NCBI GenBank assembly: GCA_035528375.1
Contig: DATKYS010000083.1
Span: forward strand, 1-19,705
DNA: 19,705 bases
Reading direction: 5' to 3'
Origin: a bacterium
GTDB lineage: Bacteria; RBG-13-66-14
In this document: positions 7,122 to 14,826 of the stretch, one piece after another
Numbering within the stretch: position 1 is the stretch's first letter
How the letters are laid out: each line of letters begins with the position of its first letter
Notes under the pieces: generated by a model
What the model saw: only the letters and a program-made list of their open reading frames with translations
Told to the model about the DNA's origin: nothing
Databases searched by the model: none
Program-made: the position numbers and the translations under genes

Positions 7122-7207
7122 GTCTGTTCACTTTTCTTCTTAAGGGGCGACCCGGGCCGCCCTTCCCATGTGCCCACCCTCCACGGTCCACCTTCAAGCC
7201 ATAATCC

Positions 7208-7531
7208 ATGGACGATACGGCCAACCCTTTGCTGACACCGGTGGTGAGGGCGGAGAACGCCGCCCGCGACCGGATCTCCAACGCCGAAAACGAGGCGAAG
7301 AACGAGCTCCGCGCCGCCCGCGAGAGGGCGGAGGATTTGGGGAAGACCGCGGAGGCCAAGGCCCGCGAAGAGGTCCGCCAGGCGGTCGAGGACGCCCGCT
7401 ACTCGGGCGAGGTCGAGGCCCAGGACATACTCGAACGCACAGAGAAAGAAATCGAGACGATGAAGAAGAAGGCCCGCGGTCGCATGAAGGAAGCCTGCCG
7501 GGCCCTCGTGGAACGCATCACCGGCACCTAG
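7208..7531 (+). CDS. atpH: V-type ATPase subunit H/G-like peripheral stalk protein
   Basis: This 107-residue, almost entirely helical and highly charged protein has continuous Ala/Glu/Arg heptads from about residue 12 to 100. That is the coiled coil expected of the small peripheral-stalk subunit (NtpF in Enterococcus, subunit H in archaea), which pairs with subunit E and holds the catalytic head still. It is the first gene of the operon and ends six bases before subunit I, matching the F-I-K-E-C-G order of the Enterococcus ntp operon. The ATG at 7208 has no clear Shine-Dalgarno sequence, so the start is slightly uncertain. Coiled coils are low in information, so the identification leans on gene order. 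Confidence 0.82.
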   Translation: MDDTANPLLTPVVRAENAARDRISNAENEAKNELRAARERAEDLGKTAEAKAREEVRQAVEDARYSGEVEAQDILERTEKEIETMKKKARGRMKEACRALVERITGT

Positions 7532-7537
7532 GCGACG

Positions 7538-9499
7538 ATGGCCAACACCCGAGTCCAGCGCATAGAGATTCTCCTCCACTCGAGTGTCCGGGACGACCTG
7601 CTCGACGCGCTGGCGGACGCCGGCGCCGTGGAGCTAGAGGCCCTGGAGCCCGAGGATCGGGGCGAGCTTCCCACGCCCTCCACGGTCCCCGCCGAGGAGG
7701 CCGACCGTACCCTCGATCAAATCCGCCAGGCCCTGGATTACCTGGACGTGTACGCGCCCAAGGCCGGATTTTTCGCCGGTATGATGGGTCACAAGGTCGA
7801 GGTGCCCGCCGCGGAGCTCGAGGAACGCCTGGCCGGTTTCGACGCCCCGAGCGCCGTCGAGCAGGTTCTCGCCGTCCAGTCCGGGGAGAACGAGACACGG
7901 TCCCGCCTCGATCGCCTGGAGGAGGAGCGGACGACGCTGGCTTCGTGGCTGGGGCTCGAGGTACCGCCCGACTCGATCGGCGCCACCGACAGCACCTTCT
8001 CCGCCGCCTACGCCCTCAACCCGCGGAACCTCCCCCGGTTGAGGGAAGTCCTCGCCGAAGCGACGGGAGAGCTCTTCGAGCTCACCGACCTGGGCGTCGC
8101 CGGGGAGGAGGCGTCCGCCGCCTCGGGCCGAATCATTCTTGTCTGGCACGCCTCGGTGGACTCTGGCGTCCGGGACGCGCTCAAGGGCTTCGAGCTGATA
8201 CCCTGCCCCCTGACCGGACCGCTGACGCCCGACCGACGACTACGGCAGGTCGAGGGGGAAATCGAAGAGAGCCGGACGGAGCTGGAGGAGACGCTCCGGG
8301 AGGCACAGCGGCTATTAGAACACCGCGACCCCCTCTACCTGGCCCTGGACCGGGCGCGCACCGAGAGCGAGGGGCAGCGGAAGGTCGCCGAATCGGCGGC
8401 TACCGAGCTCACCATCTACATGCGCGGCTGGGTGCCCGAGACGGCGGTGGAAGGCGTCAAGCGCGTCCTGGACGGGAGCGAGCTGGTCCACCACACCCTC
8501 CGCCCGGCGACGGCGGACGAGACGCCGCCGGTGTACCTCTCCAACATCGCGCCGGTGCGCCCCTTCGAGATGGTCACCGACCTCTACGGGCGGCCCCAAC
8601 CCGCCGAGAGCGACCCCACCCCTTTCTTCGCCTTCTTCTTCGCCCTCTTCTTCGGCATCTGTCTCACCGACGCGGGCTACGGACTCGTTCTCATCGTCAC
8701 CAGCCTGCTGTTTTTAAAATTCCTGCACCTGGGACCCACCACGCGGAAGCTGTTCCGGATGATGGTCATCGCGGGTGGTTTCACGATGGTGGTGGGGGTG
8801 CTGACCGGGGGCTTCTTCGGCCTGTCCTTCGAGCTGTCCCCGGGCCTGGCCCGCATCCGCGAATCGCTCATGGTGCTGGACCCCCTGGACCCGGACCAGA
8901 TGTTCTACTTCTTCTACTTCTCCCTGGGGCTGGGCTACCTGCACCTTCTCATCGGTTACACCATCGGCTTTATCGAGGCGCTGAAGCAGAAAGATTCCCG
9001 GACCGCGTACTTCCGCAAGCTGCCCTGGATGCTGGTGATGCTCCTGGTGCCGCTGGCGGTGGGCCTGCCGATGCTGGGGATCGGCGGGGACTGGGCCTGG
9101 TACGCGCTCATCGCCATCGGGGTCTACGTGGTCGCCTTCAGCGGGGTGGGGGACGACTCGGGGCTGCCGCGGCTGGGGGCCGGTTTCTTCAACCTCTACA
9201 CCGGCTTCTCCGGCCTGTTCTCGGACATCCTGTCCTACGCGCGCCTGTTCGCCCTGGGGCTGGCCACCGCGGTCATCGCCCAGGTGGTGAACACCATGGC
9301 CTTCGACTCCAACATCATCGGCATGATTCTCATTCTCATCGTGGGCCACGCCTTCAACATCGCGATGAACTCGCTGGGCGGCTTCATCCACACCGCCCGG
9401 CTCCAGTTCGTGGAGTATTTCGGTAAATTCTATACGGGGGGCGGCCGGACTTTCGTCCCCTACGCCCGGTCCATGGAGCACACGGTCCTCAAGGGTTGA
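7538..9499 (+). CDS. atpI: V-type ATPase subunit I (membrane stator, a-subunit homologue)
   Basis: At 653 residues this is the usual length for subunit I, the membrane stator that carries the ion half-channels and contacts the K ring. Residues 1 to ~355 are cytoplasmic with a long coiled-coil section. From ~360 onward there are repeated membrane helices, beginning with the Phe-rich FFAFFFALFFGICLTDAGYGL. The family hallmark LSYARLFALGLA is present, and R569 should be the essential arginine that releases the ion from the ring glutamate. The ATG is six bases after the H stop. Unlike the tight junctions around it, a 112-base gap follows before subunit K. The identification is secure. Confidence 0.96.
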   Translation: MANTRVQRIEILLHSSVRDDLLDALADAGAVELEALEPEDRGELPTPSTVPAEEADRTLDQIRQALDYLDVYAPKAGFFAGMMGHKVEVPAAELEERLAGFDAPSAVEQVLAVQSGENETRSRLDRLEEERTTLASWLGLEVPPDSIGATDSTFSAAYALNPRNLPRLREVLAEATGELFELTDLGVAGEEASAASGRIILVWHASVDSGVRDALKGFELIPCPLTGPLTPDRRLRQVEGEIEESRTELEETLREAQRLLEHRDPLYLALDRARTESEGQRKVAESAATELTIYMRGWVPETAVEGVKRVLDGSELVHHTLRPATADETPPVYLSNIAPVRPFEMVTDLYGRPQPAESDPTPFFAFFFALFFGICLTDAGYGLVLIVTSLLFLKFLHLGPTTRKLFRMMVIAGGFTMVVGVLTGGFFGLSFELSPGLARIRESLMVLDPLDPDQMFYFFYFSLGLGYLHLLIGYTIGFIEALKQKDSRTAYFRKLPWMLVMLLVPLAVGLPMLGIGGDWAWYALIAIGVYVVAFSGVGDDSGLPRLGAGFFNLYTGFSGLFSDILSYARLFALGLATAVIAQVVNTMAFDSNIIGMILILIVGHAFNIAMNSLGGFIHTARLQFVEYFGKFYTGGGRTFVPYARSMEHTVLKG

Positions 9500-9513
9500 G
9501 CTCCCGATTACCC

Positions 9514-9587
9514 GCGGCGAAGCCGCAATCAAACGTCAACAGACCACAAGGTCTGGTTCCCACCTTCCGACAAGGGCTCCCCCCTTG
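9514..9587 (+). other. Three consecutive hairpins between subunits I and K
   Basis: Three small perfect stems lie in the 112-base I-K gap: GCGGC/GCCGC (9514-9526, 3-base loop), CAGACC/GGTCTG (9540-9555, 4-base loop) and CAAGGG/CCCTTG (9571-9587, 5-base loop). None is followed by a T-run, so they are unlikely to be simple terminators. They may be mRNA processing or stability elements, or a short interspersed repeat. Confidence 0.5.
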
Positions 9588-9611
9588 CCCGAGGTAAAAA
9601 AAGGAGAGAGC

Positions 9612-10064
9612 ATGGGCCTCGTTTGGTCCTACCTGGGTGCGGCATTGGCCGTGGCCCTGGCCGGAATCGGCTCGGCCATCGGCATCGGCTACGCCGGTCA
9701 GGCCACGGCGGGCGTCATGAGCGAAGACCCGCGCAACTTCGGCAAGTACCTGGTCCTCACCGCCCTGCCGGGCACCCAGGGCATCTACGGCTTCGTGGCC
9801 GGCTTCCTGGCGCTCAATAAAATCGGCGCCCTGGCCGCCACCATGACGCCGGAGGTCGGGATGCAGATATTCCTGGCCTGCCTGCCGGTGGCCCTGGCCG
9901 GGATGCTCTCGGCCATCCACCAGGGCAAGGTCTGCACCGCCGGCGTGGGCCTTACGGCCAAGCAGCCCGCCGAGTCGGGAAAGGCCCTGGTCCTGGGCGT
10001 CTTCGTCGAGTTCTACGCCGTTCTGGGGCTTCTCATCACCATCTTCCTCCTGAACGCCGTCTGA
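9612..10064 (+). CDS. atpK: V-type ATPase subunit K (proteolipid ring)
   Basis: This 150-residue proteolipid has four membrane helices formed by two tandem hairpins, each beginning with a Gly/Ala-rich helix. It forms the rotating ion-carrying ring. The second hairpin holds the ion-binding glutamate E133 (FVEFYAVLG). In the first hairpin the equivalent position is Q56 (LPGTQGIYGF). L52, T55, Q56, Q104 and E133 match the Na+ ligands L61, T64, Q65, Q110 and E139 of Enterococcus hirae NtpK, with identical spacing within 52-56 and between Q104 and E133. Sodium coupling is therefore likely. The start is ATG 9612 because GGAG (9603-9606) lies five bases upstream; an earlier in-frame TTG at 9585 lies in a hairpin. 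The subunit identity is secure; ion preference is inferred. Confidence 0.95.
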   Translation: MGLVWSYLGAALAVALAGIGSAIGIGYAGQATAGVMSEDPRNFGKYLVLTALPGTQGIYGFVAGFLALNKIGALAATMTPEVGMQIFLACLPVALAGMLSAIHQGKVCTAGVGLTAKQPAESGKALVLGVFVEFYAVLGLLITIFLLNAV

Positions 10065-10074
10065 GGGGTGTGAA

Positions 10075-10650
10075 TTGTCCCTGGACGCAATCATCGCCAG
10101 GATAAAGAGCGACGCCGACGCCCGGTTGGCGGAGATAGAGTCCGCCTCGAAGGCCAAAATCGCCGAAATCCTCGCCGAGGCTGAAAAACGAGCCCGCGCC
10201 TTGGAAGCGCGCATTCGGGAGGCGGGCGAACGCGAGGCCGCAGGCACCCGGGAGCGCGTCATCTCCATGGCCGAGCTCAACGCCCGCAAGGCCGTCCTGG
10301 CGGCCAAACAGGAGCTTTTGGACGAGGCCTTCGCCGCGGCGGTCGAGGAGCTGGAGTCCCTGAAAAAAGACGCCTGGCGCGCGGTCTTCAAGCATCTCGT
10401 CGCCGGCGCCGACCTGAAGGGCCCTTACGAGGTCATCGCCTCGAAACGCGAGGCAGCCTTCCTCGACGACGCCTTCCTGAAAGGTTTTGGGCCGAAGCTG
10501 TCGGTTTCCAAAAAGACACGCGAGCTGGGCGGCGGATTCGTCCTCCGCGGGGGCAAGACCGAGCTGAACTTCACCTTCCCGGCGCTGACCCGGAGCCTGC
10601 GGCCGCTTCTGGAGAAGGAACTGCTCGGCATCCTGGGAATCGAAGGGTAG
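10075..10650 (+). CDS. atpE: V-type ATPase subunit E (peripheral stalk)
   Basis: This 191-residue peripheral-stalk subunit pairs with the H/G-type coiled coil and links the catalytic head to subunit I. Residues ~1-110 form a charged helix rich in Ala, Glu and Arg. Residues ~115-190 form the compact C-terminal domain, including the GGGFVLRGGKTELNFTF stretch typical of the family. The start is TTG at 10075, with GAGGGG (10063-10068) six bases upstream overlapping the K stop. There is no in-frame ATG or GTG nearby. A rare start codon for a stoichiometrically limited subunit may lower its translation relative to K. The gene is packed tightly, 10 bases after K and 3 before C. Confidence 0.92.
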   Translation: MSLDAIIARIKSDADARLAEIESASKAKIAEILAEAEKRARALEARIREAGEREAAGTRERVISMAELNARKAVLAAKQELLDEAFAAAVEELESLKKDAWRAVFKHLVAGADLKGPYEVIASKREAAFLDDAFLKGFGPKLSVSKKTRELGGGFVLRGGKTELNFTFPALTRSLRPLLEKELLGILGIEG

Positions 10651-10653
10651 AAG

Positions 10654-11655
10654 ATGACGGGGCGGGTGAAGCTCTCCGGCGATCCGGCTTACACCTACGC
10701 CGTGGGCCGCGTGCGGGTCCGCGAGCGCCGCCTGTTGACGAAAAGGGCGCTCGTCGAGGCCGCCGAGGCCCGGAGCTTCGAGGGCGCCGTGGACGCCCTC
10801 CGCGAGGCGGGGTACGAGCCCGTATCCCGGGGCGGCGCCGGCCTGGAGGAGCTCCTCGCCAAGCAGTCCGCCGAGTTGACCCGGTTCATCCGGGAGAGCG
10901 TGCCCGACCCCCGGCTGCTCGAATACCTGCGTCTGAGGCTGGATTACGCCAACCTCAAGGCGGCCCTCGTCGGGCGCCTGACGGAGAGAAAACCGCCCCT
11001 GACCGAGGGGGGGGCGGTGCCCCCGGAGAAGCTGACCGCCTTCGCCGACGGCGGCGAGCCGGACGTGCTCCCTACCCCCTTCGCCGAGCTGGCGCGGGGG
11101 CTCCTGGAGGAATGGGAAAAGGCGCGCGACCCGTTCCTGTTACAGCAGGGGGTGGACCGGGCCCTTTTCGCCCGCCTGACCGGGCTCGTCGGGGAGATAG
11201 GGCTGCCCTTCCTCACCGCGTACCAGAAGCTGGAGACCGACTTAGTTAATCTGACGGCCCTGGTTCGCTGCCTGGCGGCGCCCAATCCCGAGGAGCTTTC
11301 CGCGGCGGCCTTCATCCCCGGTGGCGGGTTGGACCTCGTGAGGCTGGAGGGTTACGCCCGGACCGGCGACAGAAGCGGAGCCGCCGAGTACGTCGGCCGC
11401 ACCCCCTACGCCGAGCTCACCCGCGGCGCCGTCGAGGGCGCTCCCGACGGCATCGCAAACCTGGCGGCGCGGGGGGCGGACCGGAAGCTGGAGTTTCTGC
11501 GGCAGGCGCGCCATGCCCCCTTCGGCGCCGAACCGCTCATCTCGTACTACCTGGCGAAGAGGAACGAGTTCGAGATGGTCCGCTTCGTCCTGACCTGCAA
11601 GCTGAACGGCGTTCCGCCGGAAACGATCACCGCCCGTCTGTGGGGCGTTTCGTAG
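10654..11655 (+). CDS. atpC: V-type ATPase subunit C (rotor-ring connector, d-type)
   Basis: This 333-residue helical protein is of the V-type ATPase C (AC39/d) family, the funnel-shaped connector that sits on the K ring and receives the central shaft. The family-typical opening YAVGRVRVRERRLLTK (15-30) is present, as is the helical repeat pattern with conserved LEYLRLRLDYANLKA (~residues 89-103) and, near the C-terminus, PLISYYLAKRNEFEMVRFVLTCKLNG. The ATG lies three bases after the subunit E stop. Position E-C-F agrees with other bacterial V-ATPase operons. Nothing is missing compared with the usual length. Confidence 0.93.
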   Translation: MTGRVKLSGDPAYTYAVGRVRVRERRLLTKRALVEAAEARSFEGAVDALREAGYEPVSRGGAGLEELLAKQSAELTRFIRESVPDPRLLEYLRLRLDYANLKAALVGRLTERKPPLTEGGAVPPEKLTAFADGGEPDVLPTPFAELARGLLEEWEKARDPFLLQQGVDRALFARLTGLVGEIGLPFLTAYQKLETDLVNLTALVRCLAAPNPEELSAAAFIPGGGLDLVRLEGYARTGDRSGAAEYVGRTPYAELTRGAVEGAPDGIANLAARGADRKLEFLRQARHAPFGAEPLISYYLAKRNEFEMVRFVLTCKLNGVPPETITARLWGVS

Positions 11656-11664
11656 CGGGGACGG

Positions 11665-11991
11665 GTGGCCGGTCTGAACCAGATTTATTTCATCGGCGAG
11701 GAAGACCAGCTCCGCGGCTTCACCGTCCTGGGGACGACGGTAGTGGGGGTTAACTCGATCCACGAGGCCGAGGAGGCGCTGCGCAAGGCGGTGAGCGGCG
11801 GCGCCGTGGCGATTTTCATCACCGAGGAGTTCGGCGGCCGGATGCTGGAAACCATCGCCGAATACGCCGACCGCCCCCTGCCGGTGATTACGCTCATCCC
11901 GTCGTCGTCGGGCTCGAAGGGAATCGCCTACGAGCGCATCCGGCGGATGGTGGAGCGCGCCGTCGGCGCCGACGTGCTGGGGAAGGAGTAG
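11665..11991 (+). CDS. atpF: V-type ATPase subunit F (central stalk)
   Basis: This 108-residue protein shows the small alpha/beta fold of subunit F (NtpG), which binds subunit D in the central rotor. Its pattern is IYFIGEEDQLRGFTVLG, then a helix, AIFITEEFG, and LPVITLIPSSSGSKG, close to the family consensus. It starts at GTG 11665, with GCGGGGACGG upstream, ten bases after subunit C. F works only with subunit D, yet no D gene is in this window. Two bases separate its stop from the next, non-ATPase, gene, so transcription continues. Confidence 0.92.
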   Translation: MAGLNQIYFIGEEDQLRGFTVLGTTVVGVNSIHEAEEALRKAVSGGAVAIFITEEFGGRMLETIAEYADRPLPVITLIPSSSGSKGIAYERIRRMVERAVGADVLGKE

Positions 11992-11993
11992 GG

Positions 11994-12476
11994 ATGGATT
12001 TATACCGCGAGCGCCTCACCGACTGGGTGTCCCAGATCATCTTCTGGATCGTCCTGGCGCTCTGCGCGTTCCTCGGCGTCTTCCCGGAGTTGCTGGGGCT
12101 GGGCGCCGTGGTGGAGCGGGTCTTCCCCTGGGTCTTCCTGCCCGTCGCCGGGCTGGTCTTCCTCTTAATCCTCAACTTCCTCTTCATCTCGATCCGGCTG
12201 GACGAAGAGGGCCTCGCCGCCCGCCTGGGCGTATTCAAAACGCGGGCCCGCTGGGACCAGGTGACCGGAGCCGAGATGGACACCCTGCCCGGGTCGGCCT
12301 ACGGCGGCTGGGGAGTCAAGGGGGGGCACATCGGCGGCGAGTATATCCAAGTCTACTCGACCGTCGCCCATCGGCGGGTGGCGGTGAAGCTGACGGGGCA
12401 CAAGTTCGACAGGCTCATCTTCTCGACGAGGAACCCCGAAGAGGTACTTAGGCTGATCAACGGACAGTTAGGGTGA
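11994..12476 (+). CDS. Two-helix membrane protein with PH-like domain
   Basis: This 160-residue protein has two membrane helices (about 13-30 and 44-66) followed by a cytoplasmic beta-rich domain. That domain (~67-158) runs through IRLDEEGLAARLGVFKTRARWDQV, AYGGWGVKGG and a closing helix EEVLRLING. It resembles bacterial PH-like domains attached to membrane helices, with the GGWG turn seen in DUF3093-like proteins. Lipid or protein binding at the membrane is likely; no catalytic residues are visible. The gene starts two bases after subunit F and is clearly within the ATPase transcript, but it is not a known ATPase subunit. It may be an assembly or membrane-environment factor. The family call is a pattern inference. 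Confidence 0.65.
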   Translation: MDLYRERLTDWVSQIIFWIVLALCAFLGVFPELLGLGAVVERVFPWVFLPVAGLVFLLILNFLFISIRLDEEGLAARLGVFKTRARWDQVTGAEMDTLPGSAYGGWGVKGGHIGGEYIQVYSTVAHRRVAVKLTGHKFDRLIFSTRNPEEVLRLINGQLG

Positions 12477-12482
12477 TGGTTT

Positions 12483-13001
12483 ATGCCGCCCTTCGATAAC
12501 CGCTCGCCGTTAAGAATCTTCGTCCACGCGGCCTTCTTCCTCGTGGTCGGCGGTCAGATCGCGCTGGTTTTCATCCTCGAGCCCCACTGGAACGTCTCGT
12601 GGCTGCGATGGGTGGGATACGCCATGTGGGGTTTATCAGTAGTGCTGGGCTGGCTGCCCATCTTCATCTTCCGGCGACGGGGCGGGGTGGAGAAGGGAGA
12701 AAGTTATACCTCCACACAACGTATGGTAACCACCGGTCTCTACGCCGTCGTCCGCCACCCCCAGTTCCTGGCGCTGATCCTGTTGGGCGTGGCTGCGGCG
12801 CTGCTGACTCCACACTGGGCGACCATCGCAGGCGCGGCGGTCATCTCGGTCACCATCTACATCGTCATGTTGTCCTCAGATCGCCGATTGGTGGAGAAGT
12901 TCGGCGACGAGTACCGGGACTACGAGCGCCGGGTCCCCCGGGCCAACATCCTCTGGGGGCTCGTAAAGCTCATCTTCGGCCCCCGACGGCCGGTAAAATA
13001 A
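12483..13001 (+). CDS. Isoprenylcysteine carboxyl methyltransferase-like membrane protein
   Basis: This 172-residue integral membrane protein has about four hydrophobic segments (near 10-32, 41-64, 94-110 and 114-131). It carries the signature of the ICMT/phospholipid-methyltransferase superfamily, TTGLYAVVRHPQF (83-95), and a C-terminal FGDEYRDYERRVP (140-152). These enzymes transfer a methyl group from S-adenosylmethionine to a membrane lipid or lipid-linked target. The glutamate pair usually found just before the C-terminal motif is replaced here by SSD (131-133), so activity is uncertain. The gene is six bases after the PH-like gene and 45 bases before subunit A. The combination suggests a membrane lipid function coupled to the ATPase, but the substrate is unknown. 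The superfamily is likely; the reaction is not proven. Confidence 0.75.
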   Translation: MPPFDNRSPLRIFVHAAFFLVVGGQIALVFILEPHWNVSWLRWVGYAMWGLSVVLGWLPIFIFRRRGGVEKGESYTSTQRMVTTGLYAVVRHPQFLALILLGVAAALLTPHWATIAGAAVISVTIYIVMLSSDRRLVEKFGDEYRDYERRVPRANILWGLVKLIFGPRRPVK

Positions 13002-13046
13002 CCAGGCTGTACGTAACTCAACCTCAGCCCTGGAGATAAACCTTAT

Positions 13047-14822
13047 ATGGAGCAGACGGGAACCATCGTCAAGGTCGCCGGCCCCCTGGTGGTGGCCTCC
13101 GGGATGTCCGGCGTGCGGATGTACGACGTCGTCCTGGTCTCGGAAATGAGACTGGTGGGCGAGGTGGTGAAGCTCGACGGAGACCTGGCCAGCATCCAGG
13201 TCTACGAGGAGACGGGCGGAATCGGCCCCGGCGAGCCGGTGTTCACCACGGGCATACCGCTCTCCGTGGAGCTGGGACCTGGACTGATGTCCTCCATCTA
13301 CGACGGCATCCAGCGCCCACTCGCCGTCATCCGTGAAAAGACCGGCGACTTCATCACCCGCGGTGTCCACGCCGACGGCCTGGACCGCGGGCGCAAGTGG
13401 GAGTTCACCCCGAAGTTCAAGGCCGGCGACGAGGTGGTTCCCGGCGACATTCTGGGGGTGTGCCCGGAAACCCCCCTCGTCGAGCACCGCGTGCTGGTCC
13501 CCCCCGGCGTCCGGGGGAAGCTCACGGCCCTGGACTCCGGTTCTTACACCGTGGATGAGCCCATCGGCAAGATCAAAACTCCCGAAGGCGAGGCGGAGCT
13601 CAAGCTGATGCACACCTGGCCGGTGCGGAAATCCCGCCCCTTCGCCCAGCGCCTGACCCCCGAGGAGCCCCTTATCTCGGGACAGCGCGTCATAGACGCC
13701 TTCTTCCCCGTGGGTAAGGGGGGGACCGCCTGCGTCCCCGGGCCATTCGGCTCCGGCAAGACCGTCATCCAGCACCAGCTCGCCAAGTGGGCCAACGCCG
13801 AAATCGTCGTCTACGTTGGCTGCGGCGAACGCGGCAACGAGATGACCGACGTGCTCATGGAGTTCCCCGAGCTCAAGGACCCGCGCTCCGGCGAACCTTT
13901 GATCACCCGCACGGTGATGATAGCCAACACGTCGAACATGCCCGTGGCGGCGCGGGAGGCGTCCATCTACACCGGCATCACCATCGGCGAGTACTACCGC
14001 GATATGGGATACTCCGTGGCCCTCATGGCCGACTCCACCAGCCGGTGGGCCGAGGCGATGCGCGAGATGAGCGGCCGCCTGGAGGAGATGCCCGGCGAGG
14101 AGGGTTATCCCGCGTACCTGGGCACGAAGGTGGCCGAGTTCTACGAGCGGGCCGGACGAACCATCTGCCTCGGCTCCGACGAACGGGAGGCCTCGCTAAC
14201 GGTCATCGGCGCCGTCTCCCCCGCCGGCGGCGACCTCTCCGACCCCGTCGTCCAGGCCACCCTGCGCGTGGTCAAGGTCTTCTGGAGCCTGGAGGACAAG
14301 CTGGCCTACAAGCGCCACTTCCCCGCCATAAGCTGGCTCAACTCCTACAGCCTCTACACCGACAACATCGCCGAATACCTCAAGCGGGAGATGGGCGAGG
14401 ACTGGATACCGATGCGCGACGAGGCGATGGCGTTGTTACAGCGGGAGGCGGAGCTGGAGGAAATCGTACGCCTGGTGGGCATGGAGTCCCTCTCCCCCGG
14501 CGACCGCCTGGTCATGGAGACCAGCCGCTCCATCCGCGAGGATTTCCTGCACCAGAACGCATTCCACCCCGTGGACACCTTTTCCAGCGCCTACAAGCAG
14601 TACCGGATGCTGAAGCTCGTCATGAGCTTCCACCACGCCGCCAAGGCGGCCCTCGAAACGCCGGAGCTGAACCTGGACGCGCTCTTCGCCCTGCCGGTTT
14701 CCGAGGACATCGCCCGCGCCAAGTTCACGCCCGAAGAGGAGGTCGAGGCGAGTTTCGACGGCATCGAGAGCGACATGCAGAAACAGATCGAAGAGCTCAT
14801 CTCCGAAGGACCGGGAACGTAA
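13047..14822 (+). CDS. atpA: V-type ATPase catalytic subunit A
   Basis: This is the 591-residue catalytic subunit that hydrolyses or makes ATP in the A3B3 head. It has the N-terminal beta-barrel (1-75), the A-specific insertion (~115-190), P-loop GPFGSGKT (232-239), catalytic glutamate in GCGERGNE (E261), Walker B ALMADSTSR (D329), and MSGRLEEMPGEEGYPAYLG (341-359). The C-terminal helical domain is complete. All key residues are present, so the protein should be active. Start ATG 13047 follows GGAGA (13032-13036), spaced by about ten bases. The gene lies after two non-ATPase genes and is separated from subunit B by two more. That breaks the usual adjacent A-B order. Confidence 0.97.
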   Translation: MEQTGTIVKVAGPLVVASGMSGVRMYDVVLVSEMRLVGEVVKLDGDLASIQVYEETGGIGPGEPVFTTGIPLSVELGPGLMSSIYDGIQRPLAVIREKTGDFITRGVHADGLDRGRKWEFTPKFKAGDEVVPGDILGVCPETPLVEHRVLVPPGVRGKLTALDSGSYTVDEPIGKIKTPEGEAELKLMHTWPVRKSRPFAQRLTPEEPLISGQRVIDAFFPVGKGGTACVPGPFGSGKTVIQHQLAKWANAEIVVYVGCGERGNEMTDVLMEFPELKDPRSGEPLITRTVMIANTSNMPVAAREASIYTGITIGEYYRDMGYSVALMADSTSRWAEAMREMSGRLEEMPGEEGYPAYLGTKVAEFYERAGRTICLGSDEREASLTVIGAVSPAGGDLSDPVVQATLRVVKVFWSLEDKLAYKRHFPAISWLNSYSLYTDNIAEYLKREMGEDWIPMRDEAMALLQREAELEEIVRLVGMESLSPGDRLVMETSRSIREDFLHQNAFHPVDTFSSAYKQYRMLKLVMSFHHAAKAALETPELNLDALFALPVSEDIARAKFTPEEEVEASFDGIESDMQKQIEELISEGPGT

Positions 14823-14826
14823 TCCC

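Noticed and set aside
7168-9426. Plus-strand 752-codon open frame over subunits H and I
   Set aside because: Its translation is Arg/Gly/Pro-rich low-complexity text, while two other frames in the same place encode clear ATPase subunits.
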